A DNA stretch of 64,000 nucleotides from assembly GCA_032768795.1 (NCBI GenBank), contig CP136490.1, positions 1,364,001 through 1,428,000 on the forward strand. Reading direction: 5' to 3'. Below, piece by piece: positions 1-9,300 of this stretch; positions within the stretch are counted from its first letter, which is position 1, and each line of letters opens with the position of its first letter. Made by a program: the position numbers and the translations under genes. The notes beneath the pieces were generated by a model, which worked only from the letters and a program-made list of their open reading frames with translations, was not told where the DNA came from and made no database searches. The DNA comes from Tremella fuciformis. Its lineage: Eukaryota > Basidiomycota > Tremellomycetes > Tremellales > Tremellaceae.

Positions 1-43
1 GGCAGGCTTTGAAGACTGGCAGGGCGTAAAAATGTCTTCGCCG

Positions 44-705
44 TCAACGAGCTTTCTGCAATCGGCAGCAAGCCCACTTACCCCAGGATCGGTTGAAATT
101 GATTTGGGAGGCAATCAGCTTCAGTCGCTCTTCCAAGTCCATTGGCGCTGCCATGACATTAGTGTCGCCGATACCATGAGCGATGTCGATGCAAGAGTGG
201 AGAGAGCGGAGCAGATCTATCATCAGCGGCTTGAGGCGCTCTCTGCACATGCGACCCAAATCCCACTCTGTTGACGCTTCGTCACAAAAACGGCCAAAAT
301 CTGCGCTGAGTCTGCTTCTGTTTTCCGGCTTCTCCAAGACCGTGAGCATGTCGGAATACGGTAAACTTCTCCCGGGCTCTGGCTGCTCAATACCGCGCCT
401 GAGCGCCTGAGCGCCTTTGTACCCCAGTGTCGCGCAGGTGATGTTAGTCACTGTCGCGGTCAGATCCAAGGTGGTGCTATGAGACAAGTGGACCTACTTG
501 CATCGGTTAATGAGATACTGGGCACCTTTTGGCTGATGAGATACAGCCAATCGAACGGCACGCCATCCTTAGAGGCATTCCGCCATGTAGAGCCTCGCAA
601 CTGGGAGCACGCTATGAGCACCTCGAAACCGTCGGCAGCACCTGTGGCGAAGCACGAGGAAAACTTCTCCGCCCCTGATAGATATTTGGACAGATTTCCC
701 GGCAT
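44..705 (-). CDS. Tandem-family protein, copy C (unknown function)
   Basis: Two exons (705-498 and 450-44) join across a 47-nt intron (451-497: GTAGGT start, CTGAC branch, CAG end) in phase 1. Function not recognised. It shows weak but ordered similarity to copies A and B: the VPxDxLxI patch in exon 1 (VPFDWLYLI here; VPQDGLVIS and VPSDGLVIT in A and B), and in exon 2 a helical stretch (LSADFGRFCDEA ... ERLKPLMIDLLRSL) matching LSEPWRTFCEAE ... ALLRPTIRHFHDALL of A. The intron sits at the same place and phase in all three. ATG 705 is the first methionine of the frame; an upstream exon is possible. Alternative: a degenerate paralogue. The gene is real with moderate certainty. Confidence 0.5.
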
Positions 706-732
706 TTGACCGCGGCAGTGATGTCCCTGCAA

Positions 733-1268
733 TGCTTGAGAGACATAGAAGCCTCAGAGATTGGCGCGCGCGGTAAGTCTACTGCTCACTCACAAACGCG
801 ACCGGAGTAGAGCCGCGCGCGTCAAAGGACGACGGGAAAAGAATGTGCAAACTTGTTTCGATTTGAAGAAGAAGACCCATGCCTTCACTGGCAGTGTCCT
901 CCATTATTCGTCTCACAGACTCGTCGAGCGAAAGCGGGGAACAGCTTTTGCCGTACTCAGACCGTCTCCCAGAAGATCCAGTGGCTATGTCAGAGGCATG
1001 TTCCTGCCGCAGGATACACACAGAGTGGACCTTTACAGCCTGAGGCGGGTGTTGCGGTAATATATGCTGGACCAGACTATCTGGTACCCGGATGTGCACA
1101 AATCGTCTTCCGATGGACGCGTAGTTCGAGAGATGCCAAAGTCATAGACGGCATGTGGCAACAATATGTACGATAAGATGCAGTGCCAGACGTCGATTGA
1201 GGTTGTCCGTGCTCCAGTGCAGGTTATGTCGTGCCTACCCTGACTGACCAAATGATCATGTGTATCAG
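733..1268. other. Intergenic, no supported gene
   Basis: A minus-strand open frame lies at 779-1099 (106 codons), but it has no recognised motif and no clear counterpart in the paralogues. It may be an upstream exon of copy C or nothing. No RNA gene or repeat seen. Confidence 0.4.
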
Positions 1269-1772
1269 TCAAAGTTGATAGGTCCCCCTTTCGAAATCAG
1301 ACTCTGTGTCGTACGGGGCGTCCACATCACTGCCGATGGATTCTGCCGTCACGTCAATACTGTCAGCCTGCACGGCGCTGTCGCCAGGGGTGCACTCATC
1401 CGAAACGGGAGAGGTAGAATACTTGAGCCTTTCCTTTGGCTGAGTATGTGGCTGGAACGCCACGCCGTACGAAGACTGCAAGGTCGCTGCCTGGAGCTCA
1501 TCGCGGGCCCTCAGTAGAGCGTCGTGAAAGTGCCGAATGGTTGGTCTGAGCAAAGCGTAGTATCCGAGATGAAGGACGACCTTGGTCTTTACTTCTTCTT
1601 CGGCCTCACAAAACGTGCGCCACGGCTCACTGAGCTCCTCAGCATGCTGAGGGAGACTTTCAAACACTGAGTTACATAGTCGTCGCTTGGTCGTGGTCAT
1701 CGGCCCAGATCCCTCATCCATGTGAGCCAAGAGACTGGAGCTTTTTTCGATATGAAGTGCCAGAAGCTGCGG
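1269..1772 (-). pseudogene. Copy A, 3' half of exon 2, split off by retrotransposon
   Basis: This is the C-terminal part of copy A. Its 5' part lies 16.3 kb away at 18108-18553. Removing the outer element and one 5-bp target copy makes the reading frame continuous: codons from 18115-18108 run straight into CCG CAG CTT at 1772 and on to the stop at 1269. The protein matches copy B over the WRTF and LLKP/LLRP helices (LSEPWRTFCEAEEE against LSRAWRTFLMTDDD), then ends in an acidic, Ser-rich tail. The frame carries no other break, so disruption is recent. No known domain recognised. As it stands the gene cannot give its normal product unless the whole element were spliced out, which is unlikely. 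Confidence 0.7.
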
Positions 1773-1777
1773 GTCGG
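1773..1777. repeat. Target-site duplication GTCGG, left copy
   Basis: GTCGG directly precedes the 5' LTR (which starts TGTCAGG) and is repeated exactly at 18108-18112 after the 3' LTR (which ends TTGACA). Five-base duplications are usual for Ty3/Gypsy integrases. Confidence 0.93.
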
Positions 1778-2090
1778 TGTCAGGACTGTGGCACTGAGAC
1801 TGTGGCGGAATGAGACAAGGCCAAGTGCCACACGGCCTGACTCAGCCAACCGCCCACTTGCCTCATCCGGGTGAAGTAGCCGAACTGCTAAATGCGGCAC
1901 TCGGACTGTCTAGTATAGTTGAACGGTTTTCGAATACATATAGTAGACATTCGAGTAGAGAAGATCTCTAGTCGAATGTATCTCTTGTACTCTCAGTCTA
2001 CTTCTAGTAACCCTACTCGATTGCATACTCCCTGCGAGGCAACCTCGACTTCCCAGCTCGACGCGGACTATCCTACGTCCGGTCTTGACA
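1778..2090 (+). repeat. Outer element 5' LTR
   Basis: This 313-bp LTR begins TGTCAGG and ends TTGACA. It reads identically to 17795-18107. A TATA-like stretch (CATATAG, about 1938-1944) lies about 30 bp before position 1969, the likely start of the R region. Confidence 0.95.
1938..1983 (+). promoter_or_regulatory. Outer LTR promoter core and mRNA 5' end used as primer
   Basis: The TATA-like CATATAG near 1938 is followed about 30 bp later by the 15-mer at 1969-1983. That 15-mer is the exact complement of 2093-2107. In the Tf1/sushi mechanism the first bases of the mRNA fold back and prime reverse transcription, so 1969 is the inferred transcript start. The complementarity is read directly; the start site is inference. 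Confidence 0.7.
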
Positions 2091-2092
2091 TT

Positions 2093-2107
2093 AGATACAT
2101 TCGACTA
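2093..2107 (+). other. Outer element primer-binding site (self-priming type)
   Basis: AGATACATTCGACTA starts two bases after the 5' LTR and is a perfect 15-nt complement of 1969-1983 within the same LTR. No tRNA was recognised as a better primer. The inner element has the same arrangement with the same 2-base spacer. Confidence 0.75.
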
Positions 2108-2138
2108 TACTCGCACTGAGTATTGCAAGTCGAGGAAC

Positions 2139-3413
2139 ATGAGTGCTTCCACTCGCCAACTACGGTCGCATGTCGACCCGGACTCGGAGGACCTCGACAC
2201 TCCTACGGAGGTTGAGGAACTCCGACGTCAGATACTCGAGCTTCGCCAAGCCAAGGAGCAGAGCGACTCGGCCCTAGCGGCCGCCCGTCTCGCATTGGCC
2301 GAACGGGCCACCCCGGCAACCACTCATCACACGGGAGCCGCGCAAGGTACACCCCTGGAAGAGATCACGGACACGGATCTCGACCACGACCACTCGCCGC
2401 TCGAGTCCGCTCAGAGGATTTCGAACGCGACGAGATCCTTCAAGGTGAACCCCCCAGATGAATATCACGGTGACCGCGATAAGCTACCGCAATACATTAC
2501 CCAGGTACGAATGTACCTTAGCATGCAAGGCGGTGGCCTGGACTCGCGGAGGCAAGTCATTTGGGCGGCATCCTACCTACGGGGAAATGCCCTTCGTTGG
2601 TGGGAACCGTACTTCAACAGGCCGAAAATCGAACAACCCCTTTTCTGCTCCGACTTGGACCATTTCATTTCCGAGTTACAGGACATGTTCGGCGACCCGG
2701 ATAGACACCGAATTGCGGTGCAGCGACTCAAGAAACTGTCGCAAACCCGCACGGTCTCGGAATACTATGCACGATTCCTGGCGATCTCAGCCGATGTGGA
2801 GTATGAGGACCGTAGCCTACGAGACATGTTCGAGTCGGGTCTGCGACCCGAGATCCGCCTGGCCATAGCGAATCGCGAGCACGAGCCCGGATCCCTAAAA
2901 GAGCTGGCGGACGTAGCGATTCGCCTCAATGTACAGCAGGACAGTGTCCGCAACAACTTGCTGCAGCGCGAGCCGGAGCGAGCTACCTCGAAAAGGTTCG
3001 GCGAGGCGCCGGCGACAACTCACCCTCGCGACCGCGCCGACAGACCTTCGAGGGACTACGTTCGATCCCCGAATCCGCCCTCTCGACCCCCGACCAACCA
3101 GAGATATCGGAAGGACGACGGGCACTCGAGGGGTAGGATCTCGCCCAGCGAAAGACAGCGACGGATGGACAAAAACCTGTGTCTATACTGTGAGAGCCCG
3201 GATCACATTGTAGCCAACTGCCCCACGGCCCCGAAAACGCGAGCTCCTCGAAACAGCCCCGCATCGGGGGCGAACGCAGTCCGCCTCAATGGTATTAGAC
3301 ACGAATCACCGAATGCGAACGCCAACCTCGATCATACGAAATTCGACAAAGACGATTCGGAAAACAAGTTGGCGTACCCCAGCCCCGCGGCGGCGAGGTA
3401 CGCCTCAGCGTGA
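2139..3413 (+). CDS. Outer element Gag
   Basis: Capsid-nucleocapsid protein of 424 aa. The first in-frame ATG after the primer site is 2139; the frame is open further upstream into the LTR without an ATG. It has an N-terminal acidic/coiled segment, a central retrotransposon-gag region with PPDEYHGDRDKL, WW around the RWWEPYF patch, and a late CCHC zinc knuckle (CLYCESPDHIVANC). The inner element's Gag has the matching SPDEYQGERNKL patch, so the two Gags are distant relatives. The pol frame is open from 3299, overlaps the end of gag by about 115 nt and lies in the -1 frame. No perfect X-XXY-YYZ slippery heptamer was found in the overlap, so how Pol is made is unresolved. Confidence 0.9.
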   Translation: MSASTRQLRSHVDPDSEDLDTPTEVEELRRQILELRQAKEQSDSALAAARLALAERATPATTHHTGAAQGTPLEEITDTDLDHDHSPLESAQRISNATRSFKVNPPDEYHGDRDKLPQYITQVRMYLSMQGGGLDSRRQVIWAASYLRGNALRWWEPYFNRPKIEQPLFCSDLDHFISELQDMFGDPDRHRIAVQRLKKLSQTRTVSEYYARFLAISADVEYEDRSLRDMFESGLRPEIRLAIANREHEPGSLKELADVAIRLNVQQDSVRNNLLQREPERATSKRFGEAPATTHPRDRADRPSRDYVRSPNPPSRPPTNQRYRKDDGHSRGRISPSERQRRMDKNLCLYCESPDHIVANCPTAPKTRAPRNSPASGANAVRLNGIRHESPNANANLDHTKFDKDDSENKLAYPSPAAARYASA

Positions 3414-4239
3414 CCGCCACCTTCGCCGCACTCCCAATCTTGACGCCAGCTATTCCTGATACCCCAGACCTTTTCCATATACCTGTCGCGATCGCAAACA
3501 AACAATCACTAGTCTCCCGAGCGCTGCTCGACACCGGGGCCTCCCGGAACTTTATAGAGAAAACCTACGCCATCGAGTCGAAACTCGAATTGCGCCCTTC
3601 TAGAATCAAACAGACCCTACGATTAGCGGATGGCTCCCGCAGCGCTATCGAACAAGAGGTTACCCTCACCCTCTTGCTAGGGGAAGGGTTCCAGCCTTAC
3701 ACAGCTACATTTCTGGTCGCCAGACTAGATGTGGGCCCCATCATCCTGGGGGCGCCATTCTTCAAAGAAGTCAAGCCAACGCTCGACTGGGATAACCTGG
3801 CCATTCAACCTCCTCCCTCGAGATCACACCAGGGCAAGTCGGGAAAACTAAAAGCAATCTCCCTCATCTCGGCCGAGGCATTCGAACAGATTACGGACGA
3901 ACCCAAGGGGGCGATCTACCTACGAGCCATCTCCGTGGACCCACCTCGGATGGAGGAAGTGGTACCTACGGAATACCACGAGTTCCTGGATGTCTTCTCG
4001 GAGTCGGAGGCCACCAAGCTACCTCCTCATAGGCCTTTCGACCACCGCATCCCGCTACTCGACGGCGCTGAGCCGACATTCGGCCCGATCTACTCGCTGT
4101 CCGTGACCGAACAGGAGGCCCTCCGAGACTACTTGGATACGAACCTCAAGAAAGGCTTTATCGTACCTTCGGAGTCGCCAGCGGCCTCGCCAATTTTATT
4201 CGTAAAGAAGAAAGACGGATCCTTACGCCTCTGCGTGGA
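3299..4239 (+). pseudogene. Outer element Pol, 5' part (protease and start of RT)
   Basis: The frame opens after a stop at 3296-3298 and lies -1 to gag; the first possible non-ATG start is GTG 3410. It contains a retropepsin-like aspartic protease with the DTGAS active site (about 3530), then the Ty3-type LPPHRPFDHRI linker and the RT entry (SPILFVKKKDGSLRLCVD). It stops inside the CVDYRK motif, where the inner element is inserted after GTGGA (4235-4239). The frame resumes at 13151 with TAC CGC AAG, so Pol was intact before the nested insertion: 830 nt from GTG 3410 plus 2,713 nt give 1,180 codons without a stop. Confidence 0.9.
4235..4239. repeat. Inner element target duplication, left copy (GTGGA)
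   Basis: GTGGA precedes the inner 5' LTR; the right-hand copy at 13146-13150 reads GAGGA. The single mismatch is at the second base. GTGGA is the ancestral form because it restores the conserved CVDYRK codons of RT. Confidence 0.8.
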
Positions 4240-5011
4240 TGTCAGGAAACCGACACGGCATCCTGACCACGAGACTACCACGAGGCAACTTCCGACGGAA
4301 ACATCCAAAGGATCCTACGAACCGAAGAACGTGAGTACGATAGAACCGTCACTATTAGTCACGAATAACTACGACTTGCTCTTGAAAGCGCTGGAACAAC
4401 CTGGAGAACGATAGAAGGATACGTCTCAGTCTTCCATCGGCCGAGTTGAGATAGGAACGCACGCAAGGACAAGAGTCAGGTCCACGATAACGGAGGATAG
4501 AGTTATCTCACAGTCAGGGCCACGGGGCGGAGACCGAGGACGATAAGGACGACGACGGGCACGCAAGGAGATTAGATGCAAGCCAGCGCGGAGAGAAGAC
4601 GATAGAAGAGAAGAGAGACGACGAGAGAATACTAGAGAGTATTGGGAACGAGTAGAAGCGACTAGGAGAACGATGGAACGATCCACGAAGGACGATGCTA
4701 GAAGGATCAGAGTGAGAGCGGGCGAGAGTCAGCAGATACTTAAGAAGGAAGATCGCAGAGGAAGTTCCTCAGCGATCTAGTTAACTAGTCCTCTAGATAG
4801 AACGTCTACTTAGAGAATCGACCGTACCAGTGACGAGAGATAGATAAGTGAAGTGAGTCTTGATCGCTCCTCACCCAGCTTGGTTCCACTCTACTCTTGT
4901 TCGTTACTATCTGTTACGAATAGTCGTTGATAGTTAGCAGCTTGAATCGATAGGTTGATTTAGGTGAGCTTTAGTTGGATCTAAAACAGGTCACCGGGTA
5001 CAGGTCTGACA
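4240..5011 (+). repeat. Inner element 5' LTR
   Basis: 772-bp LTR, TGTCAG...CTGACA, reading identically to 12374-13145. It is rich in GA on the plus strand. It holds a TATA-like GATACTTAAG (about 4735-4744) some 30 bp before 4771, the inferred start of R. The minus-strand open frame inside it (4426-4686, repeated in the 3' LTR) is judged chance. Confidence 0.95.
4735..4783 (+). promoter_or_regulatory. Inner LTR promoter core and mRNA 5' end used as primer
   Basis: A TATA-like stretch near 4738 is followed by AGCGATCTAGTTA at 4771-4783, the exact complement of the primer site at 5014-5026. By analogy with Tf1, 4771 would be the first base of the transcript. The site overlaps the palindrome CTAGTTAACTAG. 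Confidence 0.65.
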
Positions 5012-5013
5012 GA

Positions 5014-5026
5014 TAACTAGATCGCT
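5014..5026 (+). other. Inner element primer-binding site (self-priming type)
   Basis: TAACTAGATCGCT begins two bases after the LTR end at 5011 and is a perfect 13-nt complement of 4771-4783 within the LTR. Spacer and layout equal those of the outer element. Confidence 0.75.
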
Positions 5027-5060
5027 CATATCCTTCGACAAGCCACCAAATCAAGACGAC

Positions 5061-6305
5061 ATGTCCTCTGCACCTACGACCGGGTACGGCCTTAGGAACC
5101 GAGGCGCGACAGGCAATCCCGACGCAGAGCATGAGCTGATCACTCCTCCCACTGGGACTACCACGGAGGAAGGAGAAGGAGCCCAAGGTACGCCAGGCGT
5201 GTACGAGCCAGGCGCTCAAGAAGACACGATGGAGTCTACCCAGGATGATGGGCTCTCTTCGATCAGGACCCAACTCGATAAGATTGGTGAGGCACTATTG
5301 CTGTTGAGTCAGAATCAAAGGATGATGGCTGAGCATCGAGTGAACCAATTCGAGACTAATACGAACAAATCGAACAACAAGGAACCAAAGGTCAACTCTC
5401 CGGACGAGTATCAAGGAGAAAGGAACAAGCTCACCGGATTCCTGACGCAGTGTCAGCTGGTCTTCGACTTACAACCAGCCCGATACGCCACCGACTATGC
5501 CAAGATCCGATATATGATATCGTTCTTTAGGAAGGCGCCATTGCACTCTATTGAGGCGCACTTAGCTAAGGATGTCGACGATCAGCCTAGATGGCTTCAC
5601 GATTACGGGTTGTTTATCAAACACATCAAACGAACCTACGGAGATCCAGATGAAGTTCATACAGCCGAACGGAAACTATTAGCGATCCAACAAAAGTCTT
5701 CTGTTACGAATTACTTTGCAGAGTTCGAACAGTTATCATCATTGCTGGATTGGCCCGATTCGGTCCTCATCGCCAAGGCTAGGGAAGGCTTGAAGCCCTC
5801 TCTCAAGGACGCCATCGCTACCAAGGTGGAGGAAATCCCTAAGACCTGGAACGACTTTGTCACGGTGATCACGAGACTTGATGAACGCATGTTCGAGCGG
5901 GAACAAGAGAAGAAGAACGAACAAGGACGCCCAGAGAGGCACGAACAACGACAAATAGAGACGAATAGTGGGCGAGTGCGACCAACCGTTACCAGTTTTA
6001 ACCGCTCATCAGAAACCAGCACAGTCAAGAGCACTCAGCCACCGCGTGCGACCACCCCATGGAATGGCAACCCATTTGCGGGCCTGGGTATGCGACCACG
6101 CCTGAGTGAGTTCGAGAAGCAGAGACGAAAGGATTCGGGCTTATGCTTTTCCTGCGGACAGAGTGGTCATCAGGCCAAGGACTGTTCGCAATCGACGCGA
6201 TCTCAAGGAACGGTGGTCTCTTCCAATGCTACGAACACCTACCAGCGTACCACGACCCCTTCTACGAGCTCGCAACAGTCAAAAGTAAGCGCCCCGTCGA
6301 ATTGA
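5061..6305 (+). CDS. Inner element Gag
   Basis: Capsid-nucleocapsid protein of 414 aa from ATG 5061, the first ATG after the primer site. Order: an acidic, glycine-rich N-terminus; a coiled stretch near residues 70-100; the retrotransposon-gag core beginning SPDEYQGERNKL and containing a YGDPDE patch; a basic, low-complexity linker; a CCHC zinc knuckle (CFSCGQSGHQAKDC, about residues 361-374); a Ser/Thr-rich tail. Pol overlaps the last 160 nt in the -1 frame. The motif order matches the outer Gag, with low overall identity. Confidence 0.92.
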   Translation: MSSAPTTGYGLRNRGATGNPDAEHELITPPTGTTTEEGEGAQGTPGVYEPGAQEDTMESTQDDGLSSIRTQLDKIGEALLLLSQNQRMMAEHRVNQFETNTNKSNNKEPKVNSPDEYQGERNKLTGFLTQCQLVFDLQPARYATDYAKIRYMISFFRKAPLHSIEAHLAKDVDDQPRWLHDYGLFIKHIKRTYGDPDEVHTAERKLLAIQQKSSVTNYFAEFEQLSSLLDWPDSVLIAKAREGLKPSLKDAIATKVEEIPKTWNDFVTVITRLDERMFEREQEKKNEQGRPERHEQRQIETNSGRVRPTVTSFNRSSETSTVKSTQPPRATTPWNGNPFAGLGMRPRLSEFEKQRRKDSGLCFSCGQSGHQAKDCSQSTRSQGTVVSSNATNTYQRTTTPSTSSQQSKVSAPSN

Positions 6306-9300
6306 GAGGGAGTCGGGGCTCAAACAAACCTCTCACTCTAGGTGCGGCATTCGAGAATTATAACGGAACAGAATTTATTGGGGACGAACTACTACCAAAA
6401 AGATCAATTGTATGCTACGATAACATGACCGAGAATCTACGATTGAGGGTACTCCTAACTGGCGGCCGGGCAAAGCTCCAGTGCGGATTCCCTTCCTTAT
6501 ATTGCCGACAAGGATATCTCTCCAACATCCTGTTCGACACTGGAGCCAGCTCCTGCTTTGTCGACTGGAGGTCAGAGATAGCCCAGACCTTAAACCACAC
6601 CGTGATCGAACGACCCAAACACGTAGTAATGTTTGATGGACGTACAAGCGCGTTTGGTCTGGTTCACACCTATATCGACACGAACATCCAACTTCATCCC
6701 GAATATCCCCCAATAGATGTCAAATTGCTTGTGACAGAATTAAATGGGGCCGACATTGTATTGGGATGGCCGTGGATGGCCGAGAACGGAGTAACCATTG
6801 ATGCGAGGCATGGATGGGCTGAGTTCCCGTGCACTCCTGTGGTGAGAAAACCACACAGACGAAAAGGGAAGGCTTACAGGAAGCCCTATGCGTCCGGGAC
6901 GACCTATCCCAACAACATCGAGATCGCGGAAAGCGGCAATCGATGGAGACCGATCTCAGTAACCCAGGAAGGTTCTGGCGAGGCCGGAATAAGCAACGAT
7001 GGCGAAGGAGCAACAGAAACGAATAGCTACGAAGAAGCGCCAATGGCGGACGATCCTCTTGAAAGGGCTGGGACGGAAGACGGGACTCCCGTACTCAGTG
7101 ACCCTTCTACGATGAATGATGAGTCAAGCGATGATTCTAGTGGAATCTACGACGATTACAAATACGGCAAGGATGAAGCCGGAACCGATCCGGAGGACTG
7201 GACGGCAATCGAAGATTTGCAAGATGTGACTATTTGGAACAAATGGGGACGAATAGCACTTGAGGAGAAAGAATACGACCAAACAAGGGTAGAGGTGAAC
7301 GGAGTAACCGCCAGTGAGAGCGACTCGTACACGACCTTGAACGAGAAAGAACAGTCTTCGGCAAAGGAAAGCAAGATTCCAGAGGCCTACCAAGGATGGG
7401 AAGACTTGTTTGAAGAACCGAGTGGGTCGGCAGCGCTGCCGCCACATCGACCGTACGACCACAGGATAGAACTAAAGGAGGGAGGTAAGCTGCCTCTTGC
7501 TCCTCTCTATCAACTATCTCCGAAGGAAAAGAACGCCTTACACGAATACTTGGAAAAGGAGAAAGCGGAAGGAAAGATATACCATTCGTTATCACCTTAT
7601 GGATCGCCGGCGTTCTTTGTCCCGAAGAAAGACGGACGCTTACGACTAGTCGTGGACTATCGCAAGCTAAATGAAGCCACAGTAAATAGCGCCTATCCGT
7701 TACCATTAATCTCGCAGATCTTGGCAGATCTACGTGACGCACGGTTCTACACGAAGCTGGATTTGGCAGGGGCCTATCAGCTGGTGCGGATGGCTGAAGG
7801 ACACGAACACCTGACGGCGTTCAGGACTATCTTTGGTATGTTCGAGTCCACTGTGATGAGAGATGGCCTAAAAGGGGCTCCCGCAACGTTCCAACATTTT
7901 ATGAACGATATATTTTCGGAACTAATAGGGAAAGGTGTCTACGTATATATCGACGACATTCTCATTTACGCGAAAACGGTTGAAGAACTTCGAGCTCTTA
8001 CCAAGACAGTCTTCGATATACTACGACAATGGGAGCTTCGACTAAAGGCAGCAAAATGCGAGTTCGAGAAAGACAGCATTACATTCTTAGGACACAGGGT
8101 GTCTGCAGAGGGGATAGCAACCGACGAAGGACTAACAGAAACTATTAGGAACTTCCCTATCCCGACTACACAGAAAGAACTACGATCTGCGGTGGGTCTT
8201 TTCAGTTACTACCGAAGATTTGTACCCAACTTCTCGGGAATTGCGAGACCTCTCAACAAGTTGATGTCGAAGAAAGCAAGGTTTATTTGGAACGAAGAGG
8301 CTGACAAGGCATTCCAGTCGCTGAAGGGTGCCCTGTCATCACCGCCTATTCTCGGGCACTTCGATCCAGAGCTCCCGATAGAGGTACACACGGATGCCTC
8401 GGATTTCGCCATTGGGTATGTGATCTACCATGTGGATCGCAATACCATGAAGCGAACGGCAATCCATTATGGCTCAGCAAGACTCAAACCGAATGAGGAG
8501 AACTGGACTGTCACCGAGAAGGAATTATTCGCAATTATTTATTGCTTACAGCATCATCGAGCATATTTCGAGGGCAGTAAGTGGCCAATAATATTCGTCA
8601 CCGACCATCAGCCCTTGATAGGGTATACCATGCCGAAGCAGGTATCAAACAGGGAGGCCAGATGGGCAGAGATCCTGGCTCGCTTCGATCTACGAATAGT
8701 GTACACCCCAGGTAAGGGCAATGTGGTACCAGACGCCCTGTCGCGACGACCTGACCTGGCAGGGACAAGAGGCGGCGACATCTACCAAACGGACTCGAAG
8801 GTTCGACAGGTGATCGAGACAATCGATGCTGAGAACGAATTGGACCAAATAGTGACGAACTTAGAAGAGTCAAAGAAGACAGCTTCTATCGTCAAAGACC
8901 AGGAACCCCTTGAAATGTATGGGGTTACAACGACCGAATCACCCAGTACAGCAGACCCGAACACGTATGACTGGATCATCGATGGGAGCAGAGTAAGGGA
9001 AGGGTATATGAAGGACGAGCAGTGTAGGCAAATCATCGAAGGGATTGCCGCACAGAAGCCGCTCGAGGATATTAGGAACGAATTGCGACTATCAAGCGAT
9101 ACTAGAGTCGAAATAGACCAACAAGGATTCATCCGCATCGACGGCAAGATCTATATCCCAGACTACGATGATTTGAGGTTCAAGATCATAAATTCACGAC
9201 ACGATACTCCGTTGGCAGGACATCCAGGAGTTAAGAGGACTATGAAGGCGGTTCAACGGGACTATTACTGGCCTGGGCTCACGGCGCACGTCACCAAGTA

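Noticed and set aside
2085..2138. Extension of outer Gag into the 5' LTR and primer site
   Set aside because: The only start there is TTG and it would translate the primer-binding site; ATG 2139 is the normal choice.
4426..4686. 86-codon minus-strand frame in the inner LTR, repeated at 12560-12820
   Set aside because: It is duplicated only because the LTR is duplicated. Low-complexity Arg/Ser/Leu content mirrors the GA-rich plus strand, and no motif is present.
7230..7742. 170-codon minus-strand frame within inner pol
   Set aside because: Runs across the acidic linker and the start of RT with no motif; unlike the antisense gene after pol it shows no introns or Cys cluster.
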